64,000 bases of DNA from Novosphingobium sp. (GTDB lineage Bacteria; Pseudomonadota; Alphaproteobacteria; Sphingomonadales; Sphingomonadaceae): contig NZ_JAIXZS010000100.1 of assembly GCF_027489515.1 (NCBI RefSeq), forward strand, positions 1 to 64,000, given 5' to 3'. The stretch's first letter is position 1. Each line of letters begins with the position of its first letter. Both the position numbers and the translations under genes were made by a program. Positions 7,957-16,136 of this stretch are shown piece by piece. Below the pieces are notes generated by a model. The model made no database searches. It was given only the letters and a program-made list of their open reading frames with translations, and was not told the origin of the DNA.

Positions 7957-8714
7957 GTGCGGCTGGGGTCCTCGGCAGGCAGAGTGGGGGTCTGGTCGTC
8001 CTTCAGCGCGACACCGGAAAGTTCGCGCCGCAGCGCTTCCCGAAGCAGCCAGCCAAGCGTGCGGGCGGCGTCCTCGGGCGAGAGGCCGCCTGCGCCGTGA
8101 ATGTTGGAGATGCAGTTGCGCTCGGCATCGGTACGGCCGATGCGCGGGGCGAAGGTCATGTAGATGCCGAGGCTGTCATGCACGCTGAGGCCGGGCCGCT
8201 CGCCAATGATCGTGACGCAGACGCGCGCGCCGAGTGCTTCGCCGATGGGATCGCCGAGCGCCACTCGCGCTTGCCGGGCGATCACGATGGGGCCGATGGT
8301 GAGGTCGCCAAGTTCGGCGGTGCAGGCCTGCACCAGCTCTGCAGCGCCTGCTTGCACGCCGGTTGCGGAGAGTCCGTCCGCGATGACGAAGACGACGTCG
8401 CAGTGCCCGGCAGCCTTGGCGAGCAGGGCGGCGGACCGGGCCGAAAGGCGGCGGCCGAGGTCTGGGCGCCTGAGATAGGCCGCGCGGTCAGGGGCATCGC
8501 TTTCGGCGTGGAGGACCGGCAGCGGCGCCAGCGCGGCCTCGAGCGCTGCGGTATCGAGCGCCGCATGCACCGCATCGCGTGCGCGGGCGTGGGCGAGCTG
8601 GAAATCGAGCACTTCCGCGAGCGGCAAGGCATGCCCGACGCGGCCGAGCGCGATGCGGGCGGGTGTTGTCCGCCGCAGCCTTGCCCAGAGTTCGCCGGTT
8701 GCGACCTCGCTCAA
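7953..8714 (-). CDS. eutC: Ethanolamine ammonia-lyase small subunit EutC
   Basis: Small subunit of the adenosylcobalamin-dependent lyase that splits ethanolamine to acetaldehyde and ammonia. Conserved EutC blocks are RTPARIALGRVG-like (RTTPARIALGRVGHALP), DVVFVIADGLSA, VCVTIIGERPGLSVHDSLG and RNCISNIHGAGGL, the last lining the cobalamin site. The ORF track extends to 8939, but that part is antisense shadow of eutB. The likely start is TTG at 8714, which overlaps the eutB stop (TTGA) and has a GGAG 8 bases upstream; the product is then 253 residues, normal for the family. The 3' end overlaps the permease start. Confidence 0.9.
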   Translation of the reverse strand: MSEVATGELWARLRRTTPARIALGRVGHALPLAEVLDFQLAHARARDAVHAALDTAALEAALAPLPVLHAESDAPDRAAYLRRPDLGRRLSARSAALLAKAAGHCDVVFVIADGLSATGVQAGAAELVQACTAELGDLTIGPIVIARQARVALGDPIGEALGARVCVTIIGERPGLSVHDSLGIYMTFAPRIGRTDAERNCISNIHGAGGLSPEDAARTLGWLLREALRRELSGVALKDDQTPTLPAEDPSRT

Positions 8715-10102
8715 GAAATGGTCTCCGCCAAGCGGCGCACGAGGGGCGAGGCGCCGTCTGCCAGCGCGCGCAAGCTGCCATCGGGTGCGGCGATCCCGGC
8801 CTCGGCCAGCCACACCTCGAACTCTGGCGCTGCACGCAGGCCCATCACGCTGCGCAAGTAGAGCGCGTCGTGGTTGGAAAGGCTCTGGTAGGAGAGCATC
8901 ACGTCGTCGCTGCCGGGCACGCAGATCAGGAAGCTGCACCCCGCCACGGTCAGCAGGGTCATCAGGCTGTCCATGTCGTCCTGATCGGCTTCGGCATGAT
9001 TGGTGTAGCAGACGTCGCAGCCCATCGGCAGGCCGAGCAGCTTGCCGCAGAAATGGTCCTCGAGGCCGGCGCGGATGATCTGCTTGCCGTCGTAGAGGTA
9101 TTCCGGCCCGATGAAGCCGACGACAGTGTTGACGAGCAGCGGATCGAACGCGCGGGCGACCGCATAGGCGCGCGCCTCCATCGTCTGCTGGTCGACGCCG
9201 TGATGCGCATTGGCGGAGAGGGCGGAGCCTTGGCCGGTCTCGAAGTACATCACGTTCTGGCCGACTGTCCCGCGCCCCAGTCCCAGTGCGGCGGCGTGGG
9301 CATCGCGCAGCACGGCAAGGTCGATGCCGAAGCCCGCATTCGCAGCCTCGCTCCCCGCGACCGACTGGAACACGAGATCGACCGGCGCGCCGCGCTCCAT
9401 GATCGTCAGCGCGTTGGTCACATGGGTGAGCACGCAGGTCTGCGTCGGGATGGCATAGGCCTCTCGCAGTTCGTCGAGCATGCGGATGAGGGTGGTGGCG
9501 GCGGGCACGGAGTCGGTCGCGGGGTTCACGCCGATCACCGCATCGCCCACGCCGTGGAGCAAGCCATCGAGCACGGCGGCGGCAATGCCGCGCGGATCGT
9601 CCGCCGGGTGGTTGGGCTGGAGGCGGGTGGAGAGGCGGCCGGGAAGGCCGATGGTGCTGCGAAAGGCGGTCACCACACGGATCTTCTTCGCGACCGCGAT
9701 CAGGTCCTGATTGCGCATCAGCTTGGAAACCGCTGCGGCCATTTCCGGCGTCACGCCGCGCGCGACGGCGGCGAGCGCGGCTTCGTCTGCCGCTTCACTC
9801 AGCAGCCAATCGCGAAAGCCGCCAACGGTGAGGTGGGCGATGGGCGCGAAGGCGGCGGCATCATGGCTGTCGATGATCAGCCGTGTGACCTCGTCGCTTT
9901 CGTAGGGGACAAGGGCCTCATTGAGGAACGTGGCGAGCGGGAGATCGGCGAGAACCCACCGCGCGGCCACCCGCCGTGTTGCGCTCGCGGCGGCGATGCC
10001 GGCGAGCTCGTCGCCCGACCGCGCCGGGCTTGCGGCGGCCAGCACGGCCTTCAGGTCCGCGAAGCTGTGTCGTTCGCCGCCAAGATCACTGGTAAACGGC
10101 AA
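8711..10102 (-). CDS. eutB: Ethanolamine ammonia-lyase large subunit EutB
   Basis: Large, substrate-binding subunit of ethanolamine ammonia-lyase (463 residues from the chosen start; E. coli EutB is about 453). TIM-barrel hallmarks are STRLQPNHPADDPRGIAA, GVGDAVIGVNPATD, YFETGQGSALSA, NTVVGFIGPEYLYDGKQIIRAGLEDHF and CDVCYTNHAEADQDD. The ORF track starts 298 codons upstream because there is no early stop. The homologous N-terminus (LPFTSDLGGERHSFADLKAVL) begins at a TTG at 10102, with GGAGGG about 10 bases upstream and no in-frame ATG nearby. It follows the tonB gene by 89 bases on the same strand. Confidence 0.92.
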   Translation of the reverse strand: MPFTSDLGGERHSFADLKAVLAAASPARSGDELAGIAAASATRRVAARWVLADLPLATFLNEALVPYESDEVTRLIIDSHDAAAFAPIAHLTVGGFRDWLLSEAADEAALAAVARGVTPEMAAAVSKLMRNQDLIAVAKKIRVVTAFRSTIGLPGRLSTRLQPNHPADDPRGIAAAVLDGLLHGVGDAVIGVNPATDSVPAATTLIRMLDELREAYAIPTQTCVLTHVTNALTIMERGAPVDLVFQSVAGSEAANAGFGIDLAVLRDAHAAALGLGRGTVGQNVMYFETGQGSALSANAHHGVDQQTMEARAYAVARAFDPLLVNTVVGFIGPEYLYDGKQIIRAGLEDHFCGKLLGLPMGCDVCYTNHAEADQDDMDSLMTLLTVAGCSFLICVPGSDDVMLSYQSLSNHDALYLRSVMGLRAAPEFEVWLAEAGIAAPDGSLRALADGASPLVRRLAETIS

Positions 10103-10191
10103 GATCGCGAACCCTCCATGCCCCGGAGCGATGGTAAGCCGCGATCTTGCTGCATTGCAACGAGAGTTTGGGGCAAATCCCCGCTTCGGCC

Positions 10192-10872
10192 TTACTCGGG
10201 AATGCGCCAGCGGATCACGCCGGAATAGCGCCCGGCGACGAGATCGCCGTGTTCGTCGCGCGCCGGGGTGAAGCGGGCGCGCTGGGTGAGCCTTGCGCAG
10301 GTGGCAGCGTCGAGATCGGCAGAACCGCTCGATTGTGCGATCCGGCAATCGCGCACGCGCCCATCGGGGCTGATGGCCAGTTCGAAGCGCGTGGCGCCCT
10401 GATCGCCGCGCCGCAGGGCCGCAGCGGGGTAGTCCGCGTCCGAGACCCACTTGCCCGGCACACCAAGCGGCTGCGCAGCGCGCGCGGTGAAGCTGGGGCT
10501 GGGCGAGGGCCGGGGAAGCGGCGGCAGCGGCGGAAGCAGGGTTTCGTTGCCGTAGTCCGAGCCGCCCGTGGGTAGCGGGCCAAGTTCGATGGTCGTGTCC
10601 GGACCAGGCAGCGGTAGCGGCGTCGGGAGCGGGGCCGGCCGGGTCAGGGTCTTCTGCGCGGGCGTCTTGGGCTGGACCGTTGGCTCCGGGCGGGGCGGCG
10701 GCGGGGGTGGCATGTAGTTCCAGGACGGGAGCCAGTTCTTCTCGCGGATCGTGATGATCCCGCCAGCAAAGCCGGTGAGCAGCGCCACGGCCATTACGCC
10801 GTGCACGGCGCCAACTGCGCCTAGCGCCACGATCCGGCGCCGGTTGGTCTGAGCGGTAGTACCATAAGCCAT
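10192..10872 (-). CDS. TonB-family energy transducer
   Basis: A 226-residue TonB-like protein. The start at ATG 10872 gives MAYGTTAQTNRRRIVALGAVGAVHG, followed by one TM helix (about 17-40). A Pro-rich periplasmic spacer with MPPPPPPRPEPTVQPK follows (about 55-125). The C-terminal TonB domain (about 140-226) contains DYPAAALRRGDQGATRFELAISPDGRV and RFTPA. The His in TM1 expected of ExbBD-coupled TonB is present in AVHGVMA. No exbB or exbD lies beside it. It precedes eutB on the same strand with an 89-base gap, so cotranscription with eut is possible. The 27 extra N-terminal residues in the ORF track are rejected because the TM/Pro layout starts at MAYG. Confidence 0.87.
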   Translation of the reverse strand: MAYGTTAQTNRRRIVALGAVGAVHGVMAVALLTGFAGGIITIREKNWLPSWNYMPPPPPPRPEPTVQPKTPAQKTLTRPAPLPTPLPLPGPDTTIELGPLPTGGSDYGNETLLPPLPPLPRPSPSPSFTARAAQPLGVPGKWVSDADYPAAALRRGDQGATRFELAISPDGRVRDCRIAQSSGSADLDAATCARLTQRARFTPARDEHGDLVAGRYSGVIRWRIPE

Positions 10873-10979
10873 CGCATGCTCTCCTCGGCTGTGCCGGACA
10901 GCCCGGGTTGCGGAGGGAGAGCAACGGGAACGAAACGAACAATCCCGATGCAAGCAACACGGGCCGTACGACGTTTGTA

Positions 10980-10995
10980 TGGTATATCATTACCA
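10980..10995. promoter_or_regulatory. Dyad upstream of tonB (possible operator)
   Basis: TGGTA-N6-TACCA lies in the AT-richer intergenic stretch about 108 bases upstream of the tonB start. It could be an operator for an iron or other regulator, but it does not match a consensus I can name. The rest of the 227-base intergenic region holds the 14-bp tandem repeat and no gene. Confidence 0.25.
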
Positions 10996-11057
10996 CGACA
11001 GGGAAGGTCTTGCGAGAAGAATCTCAACCGCATTGGTGGAGTTTTAAGTTGCCCCCT

Positions 11058-11097
11058 GCAACCGATCGAGGGCAACCGATCGAGGGCAACCGATCGG
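11058..11097. repeat. 14-bp tandem direct repeat, 2.9 copies
   Basis: The unit GCAACCGATCGAGG occurs at 11058-11071 and 11072-11085, followed by the truncated third copy GCAACCGATCGG at 11086-11097. It ends two bases before the stop codon of the downstream cNMP/TrxR-like gene. Each unit contains the palindrome CGATCG. It is probably slippage-generated; a protein-binding role is possible but unsupported. Confidence 0.85.
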
Positions 11098-11099
11098 TT

Positions 11100-12722
11100 T
11101 CAGCTGCCGCCGTTGACGTAGTCCCACACCTTCGAGATCACCACCGAGCCTTCGCCCACGGCCGAGGCCACGCGCTTGACCGAACCCGAGCGGACATCGC
11201 CGACGGCGAAGATGCCGGGGTGCGAGGTGGCATAAGGCGAAGTGGCGCCGATCGCCGCCCCGGTCTTCACGAAGCCCTTGTCGTCCAGCTCGACAAGGCC
11301 GGAGAGCCATTCGGTGTTGGGCGCCGCGCCGACCATGATGAACAGCGCGCGCGTGGGGATATCGTGCGTCTCCCCTGTTTTCGCATCGCGCAGGGTCACG
11401 CCTTCGAGATGCGCGCCGCCGTGAAGCGCGATGACTTCGGAATTGTAATCGATCTGGATGGCAGGATCGGCCTCCAGCCGCTCGGACAGATAGCTCGACA
11501 TCGACAGCGCGAGCGAGGGCCCGCGCACCACGACATGCGCGCAGCGCGCGGAGCGGCTGAGGTACATCGCCGCCTGCCCGGCCGAATTGCCGCCGCCAAT
11601 GATGACAGCCTGCGTCCCCTTGCAATAGCGCGCCTCGATCTCGGTCGCGGCGTAGTAGATGCCCGCACCTTCGAATTCGGCAAGGCGCGGGATCGGCAGG
11701 CGGCGATACTGCACCCCGGTTGCCACGATCACCGCCTTGGCGCGCACCCGCTGCCCATTGTCGAAGGTGGCGCAGAACATGCCGTCGTCGAGCTCTTCAA
11801 GCGCCGTGACCCGGCGCGGCAGGGCAAAGCGTGTGCCGAACTTCATCGCCTGGACTTCGCCGCGCCAGACGAGGTCGCCGCCGGAAATGCCGGTGGGGAA
11901 GCCCATGTAGTTCTCGATCCGGCTGGAGGTGCCCGCCTGTCCGCCGATGGCAAGGTCCTCGATCACCAGCGCACAGAGCCCTTCGGCCCCGGCATAGACG
12001 CCTGCCGCGACGCCTGCCGGCCCGCCGCCGACGATGATCACGTCGAAGGCTTCGTCGTATTGCAGCTCGCGGTTGATGCCGAGGAGGTGCGCGATCTTGT
12101 CCGGGGTCGGGTCGGTCACCACGGTGTCGCGTCCGAAGATCACTGCCGGGGCCGAAGCGGTGAGCGAACAGGCCTGCGCGGCGGCAAGCGCTTCCTCGCT
12201 GCCGAGCTTCAGCGAGCGATAGGGGATGCGGTTGCGGCTGGCGAACTGGGCCACGCGGCGGACGGCGGCATCTTCGTCTTCGCCGATCAGCTGCAGCGAG
12301 CTGTCGCGCTCGTCAAGCTGGCGGCGGCGCCGCGCGGCGAGCACGGTGATCACGATATCCGACATTTCCGGGATCTGCGCCATGAGCGCCAGCATCGCCT
12401 CGCGCGGGACTTCGATCACCCGCGTATCCTGTGCTGCGCGCATGGCCATCGAGACGGTGCCGCCGCTGAGAAAGGAAATCTCGCCCATGAACTGCGTGGG
12501 GCCGAGCGTAGAGGGCAGGTGCCGCTCGTCGGTGATGGGATTGACGACCTCGATCTCGCCCTCCTCGACATAGGTGAAGGTGTCGGCGGGGTCTCCGGGC
12601 CGGGCCATGATGGTGCCGGCGGGGTAGGTCTTGATCGTGCCGGCGGCGCGCAGCGCCTCGACGTGGCTGGCATGAAGCGGGGTGCGCTGCATCGCGCGAA
12701 GATCGGCGCCAATCGATTCCAT
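11100..12722 (-). CDS. cNMP-binding domain fused to thioredoxin-reductase-like flavoprotein lacking the CxxC
   Basis: A 540-residue fusion. Residues about 10-140 form a cyclic-nucleotide-binding (Crp-type) domain: GTIMARPGDPADTFTYVEEGEIEV and LGPTQFMGEISFLSGG. Then comes a linker domain with thioredoxin-like character, and from about 225 a TrxR-like FAD/NAD(P) fold: DVIIVGGGPAGVAAG, the second nucleotide motif VIIGGGNSAGQAA, and IFAVGDVR at the FAD end. Where thioredoxin reductase has CATCDG just before the second motif, this protein reads YYAATEIEAR, so the redox-active disulfide is absent. It should transfer electrons by another route or act as a sensor. Start ATG 12722 is chosen over the tracked 12800, whose extra residues are low-complexity. 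Confidence 0.87.
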   Translation of the reverse strand: MESIGADLRAMQRTPLHASHVEALRAAGTIKTYPAGTIMARPGDPADTFTYVEEGEIEVVNPITDERHLPSTLGPTQFMGEISFLSGGTVSMAMRAAQDTRVIEVPREAMLALMAQIPEMSDIVITVLAARRRRQLDERDSSLQLIGEDEDAAVRRVAQFASRNRIPYRSLKLGSEEALAAAQACSLTASAPAVIFGRDTVVTDPTPDKIAHLLGINRELQYDEAFDVIIVGGGPAGVAAGVYAGAEGLCALVIEDLAIGGQAGTSSRIENYMGFPTGISGGDLVWRGEVQAMKFGTRFALPRRVTALEELDDGMFCATFDNGQRVRAKAVIVATGVQYRRLPIPRLAEFEGAGIYYAATEIEARYCKGTQAVIIGGGNSAGQAAMYLSRSARCAHVVVRGPSLALSMSSYLSERLEADPAIQIDYNSEVIALHGGAHLEGVTLRDAKTGETHDIPTRALFIMVGAAPNTEWLSGLVELDDKGFVKTGAAIGATSPYATSHPGIFAVGDVRSGSVKRVASAVGEGSVVISKVWDYVNGGS

Positions 12723-12849
12723 CTGGGTCGGTTCCTGCAGAGCGCCGGGCGGCGGTGGACACGCGGAGTCGCGTGGCACCAGCATACCGCAACGCCGCAC
12801 TGCCGCGCTACAGCCGGTTGGCTGCAGGCGGCATTGCAGTGGCGGCCGA

Positions 12850-13854
12850 TCAATGTGCTCCGCGCTGATCCACTTCGGCAGCCATGAAGGCGCGGATTTC
12901 GCCGGCGATCACATCGGCCTTCGTTTCAAGCGCGAAGTGGCCGGCATCGATCAGCCGCAGCTTCGCCTTGGGCAGATCGGTGGCAAAGGCCTCGGCCCCG
13001 GCGACGGTGAAGATCGGATCGTTCTTTCCCCAGACGACCAGCGTCGGGAACTGATGCTTGCGGAACGCTTCGTGGAACGCGGGATAGAGCGCGACGTTGG
13101 TCTGGTAGTTGGCGAACAGCGCCATTTGGACTTCGCGGTTGCCCGGCCGATCGAGGATCGCCTGGTCGTTCTCGATCGCATCGGGGTTGACGCGGTCGGC
13201 TTGCACCCCTGCGCTGTACTGGAAAGTCGTCAGCTTGCGGGTGAGGAAGGCGGCAGCCCCCTCGCGCGTTTCGGCGGTGTCGTTGGCCCAGAGCGCCTTG
13301 ATCGGACCCCATGCGGGCGAGAGGCCGACGTCATAGGCATTGCCGTTCTGCACGATGAGCGCCGTGACCCGCTCCGGCTGGCGCAGCGCAAAGCGCAGCC
13401 CGACCGGCGCGCCATAGTCCTGGATATAGACCGCAAACTTCGTGACGCCGACAGCGCGGGTGAAATGGTCGACCGTCTCGTAAAGATGATCGAACGTATA
13501 GGCATAGTCGGCCGGGGCAGGCTGGGAGGAGTGACCAAAGCCCGGGTAATCGGGCGCGACGACATGATACCGGTCGGCGAGCAGCGGAATGAGATCGCGG
13601 AACATGTGGCTCGACGAGGGGAAGCCGTGGAGCAGCAGGATCGTCGGTTTGCGGGGATCACCGGCCTCGCGGTAGAAAATGTCGAGCCCGTCGACCTTGG
13701 CCGTCCGGTAGAACACCGGCTGCGCGGGAATGACATGGCTACCGGCGGGAGCCGGAGCAGCCGTGCGGGCCAGCGCCGGGAACGAGGCGACGACATTGAC
13801 GGCGAGGACCGACGCAGAAACGGCGACAGTCAGGAGACGGGCTTTGATGGACAT
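12850..13854 (-). CDS. Exported alpha/beta hydrolase, Asp-nucleophile (epoxide hydrolase/dehalogenase-like)
   Basis: A 334-residue alpha/beta hydrolase with a signal peptide (MSIKARLLTVAVSASVLAVNVV...ALA). The oxyanion-hole motif is HGFPSSSHMF. The nucleophile elbow VYIQDYGAPVG carries Asp rather than Ser, as in haloalkane dehalogenases and epoxide hydrolases. VVWGKNDPIF supplies an acidic residue, and DAGHFALE gives the catalytic His. Substrate is not predictable. It is the second gene after the AhpD-like gene (74-base gap) and probably under the divergent LysR regulator. Confidence 0.88.
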   Translation of the reverse strand: MSIKARLLTVAVSASVLAVNVVASFPALARTAAPAPAGSHVIPAQPVFYRTAKVDGLDIFYREAGDPRKPTILLLHGFPSSSHMFRDLIPLLADRYHVVAPDYPGFGHSSQPAPADYAYTFDHLYETVDHFTRAVGVTKFAVYIQDYGAPVGLRFALRQPERVTALIVQNGNAYDVGLSPAWGPIKALWANDTAETREGAAAFLTRKLTTFQYSAGVQADRVNPDAIENDQAILDRPGNREVQMALFANYQTNVALYPAFHEAFRKHQFPTLVVWGKNDPIFTVAGAEAFATDLPKAKLRLIDAGHFALETKADVIAGEIRAFMAAEVDQRGAH

Positions 13855-13928
13855 GAGGGCGGTCCTTGAAAAAACAGGGGTGGCGGGCGCCTGCCGGGAG
13901 GGGGGAAGCGAGGCGCCCGCCGGGGACG

Positions 13929-14480
13929 TCAGGCCGCGACGCGGGCGCTGACGACCGGGAAGTCGATTTCGGTCTGGAAGGCCGAATTGACGTAGTTGGT
14001 CCAGGTGTTGAGCGCGACGTGCTGGACAATCTCGAGCAGCTGCGCGTCGGTGTACCCGGCGGCGCGAACCGCTTCGACGTCAGCAGCGCCGACATGGCCG
14101 CGGGTCTTCACCAGCTGCACCGCGAAGCGCACCGCGGCATCGGCCTTGGGGTCGTTCGAGGCGCCGTTGCGGTTGGCGGTGATCTCGGCGTCATCGAGCC
14201 TGGAGAGGTTCTTGCCGAGGTAGGTGTGCGCCGAGAGGCAGTAGTCGCAGCCGTTGAGCTCGGCGACGGCCAGCGCGATCCGCTCGCGGGTCTGGGCGGG
14301 CACCTTGCCCTTGGCCAGCGCGCCGTTCATCGCGAGGTAGCCTTCGAGCGCGGCCGGGCTGGTGGAAACGAGGCGGTGGAGATTGGGCACGGTGCCGAGC
14401 GCCTTGTTCACCGCTTCGAGCAGCGGCTGCGCAGCTTCGGGGGCATCGGCGACAGTGGCGGGGGTGGGGATGCGTGACAT
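13929..14480 (-). CDS. Carboxymuconolactone decarboxylase/AhpD-family protein
   Basis: A 183-residue all-alpha CMD/AhpD-family protein. The redox motif is ELNGCDYCLSAHTYLGK: CxxC followed by His three residues later, as in AhpD-type alkylhydroperoxidases. Start ATG 14480 gives MSRIPTPATVADAPE with a GGAGGGGGG tract nearby upstream; the 73 extra tracked residues read into the intergenic region and LysR shadow. It stands first in a two-gene unit with the exported hydrolase and is divergent from a LysR gene, a common arrangement for LysR-controlled peroxide or quinone detoxification genes. Activity as a hydroperoxidase is inference. Confidence 0.88.
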   Translation of the reverse strand: MSRIPTPATVADAPEAAQPLLEAVNKALGTVPNLHRLVSTSPAALEGYLAMNGALAKGKVPAQTRERIALAVAELNGCDYCLSAHTYLGKNLSRLDDAEITANRNGASNDPKADAAVRFAVQLVKTRGHVGAADVEAVRAAGYTDAQLLEIVQHVALNTWTNYVNSAFQTEIDFPVVSARVAA

Positions 14481-14605
14481 TGGAGGGGGGACCTTTCGTT
14501 GGGGGCTGGCCGGGATCGGCCGGTGACCCCCAAGTAGGCCCTTCCGCTGGATGGCAGTATCCGCTACCCTGGCAATCCTCCCTTCCGAAAAACGGAAAGA
14601 ACCCG
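14481..14605. promoter_or_regulatory. Divergent intergenic region with two small dyads
   Basis: This 125-base divergent region separates the ahpD-like and lysR genes. GGAT-N6-ATCC sits at 14549-14562. TTCCG-N5-CGGAA sits at 14583-14597, only 8 bases before the lysR start, where autoregulatory LysR sites commonly lie. Neither element has been shown to bind; they are candidates only. Confidence 0.35.
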
Positions 14606-15541
14606 ATGGACCGTTTCGAGGCCATGCGCACCCTGCTCGCCGCAGTTGACGGCGGCAGCCTGTCAGCCGCCTCGCGCGCCTTGAACACGCCGCTGCCAAC
14701 CGTCAGCCGCCGCGTCTCCGATCTCGAGGCGCATCTGGGTGCGCAGCTCCTCGTACGCACCAGCCGCAAGCTGATCCTGACCGAGGCGGGCGAGGCCTTT
14801 GTCGGTGCGGCACGGCGCTTGCTCGACGACCTCAGCGATGCCGAACGCGCCGCAAGCGGGGAGTATCGCGCGCCGCGCGGCGAACTTCTGGTCACGGCGC
14901 CGATCATGTTCGGCAAGCTCCACGTGGCGCCGGTCGTCCATGCATTCCTTGCGGCCTATCCCGATGTGACGGTGCGGCTCGTGCTTTCGGATTCGAACAT
15001 CGATCTGGTCGAAGCCCACGTCGATGTGGCGGTGCGCGTGGGCCAGCTGCCGGACAGCGATCTGGTCGCGCGCAGGCTGGGCGATATTCGCTGGGTGCTG
15101 GTCGCCAGCCCTGAATACCTGGCCCGCTGCGGTGAGCCCGCGGAGCCCGAAGACCTCGCCAGCCACGATTGCATCGCGTTCGAGGGCCTCCAGACCCGCC
15201 GGGTATGGCGGATCGGTGCGGGAGCGGCCGCGCGCTCGGTCACGATCAGCCCGCGATATTCGGTCAGCACCGCCGATGCGGTGGTCGAGGCCGCCACCGC
15301 CGGGCTCGGGATCGCGCGGGTCATGTCGTATCAGGTGGCGAACTGCGTCGGGGCGGGTCGGCTCGTTCCGGTGCTGACGGATCAGGGCTCCGAGCCGGTG
15401 CCGGTGCATCTCGTCCATCGCCGACAGCGCAGCCAGCCCTTGAAGCTGCGTGCGTTCCTCGATTTCGTCGCGCCGCGGCTCAAGCTGGCCATTGACACCT
15501 GTGCCAATCGCTTCGCGTCGAGCCCATGCGATGGAGCGTGA
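14606..15541 (+). CDS. LysR-family transcriptional regulator
   Basis: A 311-residue LysR-type regulator. The N-terminal winged HTH is MDRFEAMRTLLAAVDGGSLSAASRALNTPLPTVSRRVSDLEAHLGAQLLVRTSR. The effector-binding domain follows from about residue 90 (APRGELLVTAPIMFGKLHVAPVV; LVEAHVDVAVRVGQL), typical of the CrgA/DhbR-like LysR branch. ATG 14606 is chosen because the HTH begins there. It is divergent from the AhpD-like/hydrolase genes and probably controls them. Its last 11 bases overlap the uracil-DNA-glycosylase-like gene, which may be cotranscribed. Confidence 0.9.
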   Translation: MDRFEAMRTLLAAVDGGSLSAASRALNTPLPTVSRRVSDLEAHLGAQLLVRTSRKLILTEAGEAFVGAARRLLDDLSDAERAASGEYRAPRGELLVTAPIMFGKLHVAPVVHAFLAAYPDVTVRLVLSDSNIDLVEAHVDVAVRVGQLPDSDLVARRLGDIRWVLVASPEYLARCGEPAEPEDLASHDCIAFEGLQTRRVWRIGAGAAARSVTISPRYSVSTADAVVEAATAGLGIARVMSYQVANCVGAGRLVPVLTDQGSEPVPVHLVHRRQRSQPLKLRAFLDFVAPRLKLAIDTCANRFASSPCDGA

Positions 15542-16136
15542 GGCGCTCGATGCGCTGCTCCAGCGGATCCGCGCCTGCAGCGTCTGCGCGCCGCATCTGC
15601 CGCTGGGGCCCCGGCCGATCGTGCAGGCGGCACCCGGCGCCGCCATCCTGATCATCGGGCAGGCACCCGGCACCGCGGTCCATGCCTCGGGCATTCCCTG
15701 GGACGATCCCAGCGGAGACCGCCTGCGCGAATGGACAGGGCTCGACCGCGCGACGTTCTATGATCCGGGCAAGATCGCGCAGATGCCGATGGGCTTCTGC
15801 TATCCCGGCAAGGTTCCGGCCAAGGGCTCCGGCAGCGGCGGCGATGCTCCGCCCCGCCGCGAATGTGCGCCGTTGTGGCACGAACCGCTCAGGGCGCAGC
15901 TTGTCGCAGTACGGCTGACATTGCTGGTCGGCCAATATGCGCAGGCGACTTATGCGCCGGGGCGCAAGACAACCCTGACCGAGCGCGTCCGCGCAGCGGG
16001 AGCGAACCCGGCCGAACCGTTCGCCCTGCCCCATCCCAGTTGGCGCAGCACCATGTGGATGCGCCGCAATCCATGGTTCGAGGCAGACGTGCTACCGCTG
16101 CTTCGCGTGCGTGTGCGCGAGGCCCTGCGCGATTAG
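15531..16136 (+). CDS. Uracil-DNA glycosylase family protein
   Basis: A 201-residue UDG-superfamily protein. It carries LIIGQAPG (motif 1, catalytic-water loop, GQAPG type), a Cys pair near the N-terminus (RACSVCAPHLP), and LPHPSWRSTMW, whose HPS motif inserts into DNA in family 4/5-like enzymes. It has fewer Fe-S cysteines than classical family 4 enzymes, so glycosylase activity on uracil is plausible but unproven. ATG 15531 lies within the last codons of lysR. The 3' end overlaps convergently with bufC by 4 bases. Confidence 0.82.
   Translation: MEREALDALLQRIRACSVCAPHLPLGPRPIVQAAPGAAILIIGQAPGTAVHASGIPWDDPSGDRLREWTGLDRATFYDPGKIAQMPMGFCYPGKVPAKGSGSGGDAPPRRECAPLWHEPLRAQLVAVRLTLLVGQYAQATYAPGRKTTLTERVRAAGANPAEPFALPHPSWRSTMWMRRNPWFEADVLPLLRVRVREALRD

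Noticed and set aside
8711-10191. Cobalamin riboswitch upstream of eutB
   Set aside because: Only 89 bases separate tonB and eutB and no B12-box-like element was recognised.
8579-10228. 549-codon plus-strand ORF antisense to eutBC
   Set aside because: eutB and eutC carry complete family signatures on the minus strand; the plus-strand frame is a shadow.
10103-10996. N-terminal 298-residue extension of eutB in the ORF track
   Set aside because: EutB homology starts at the TTG at 10102. The extension overlaps tonB in another frame and has no domain.
10908-12887. 659-codon plus-strand ORF antisense to the cNMP/TrxR-like gene
   Set aside because: The minus-strand frame has intact FAD, NAD(P) and cNMP-binding motifs. 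The plus-strand translation is low-complexity and domainless.
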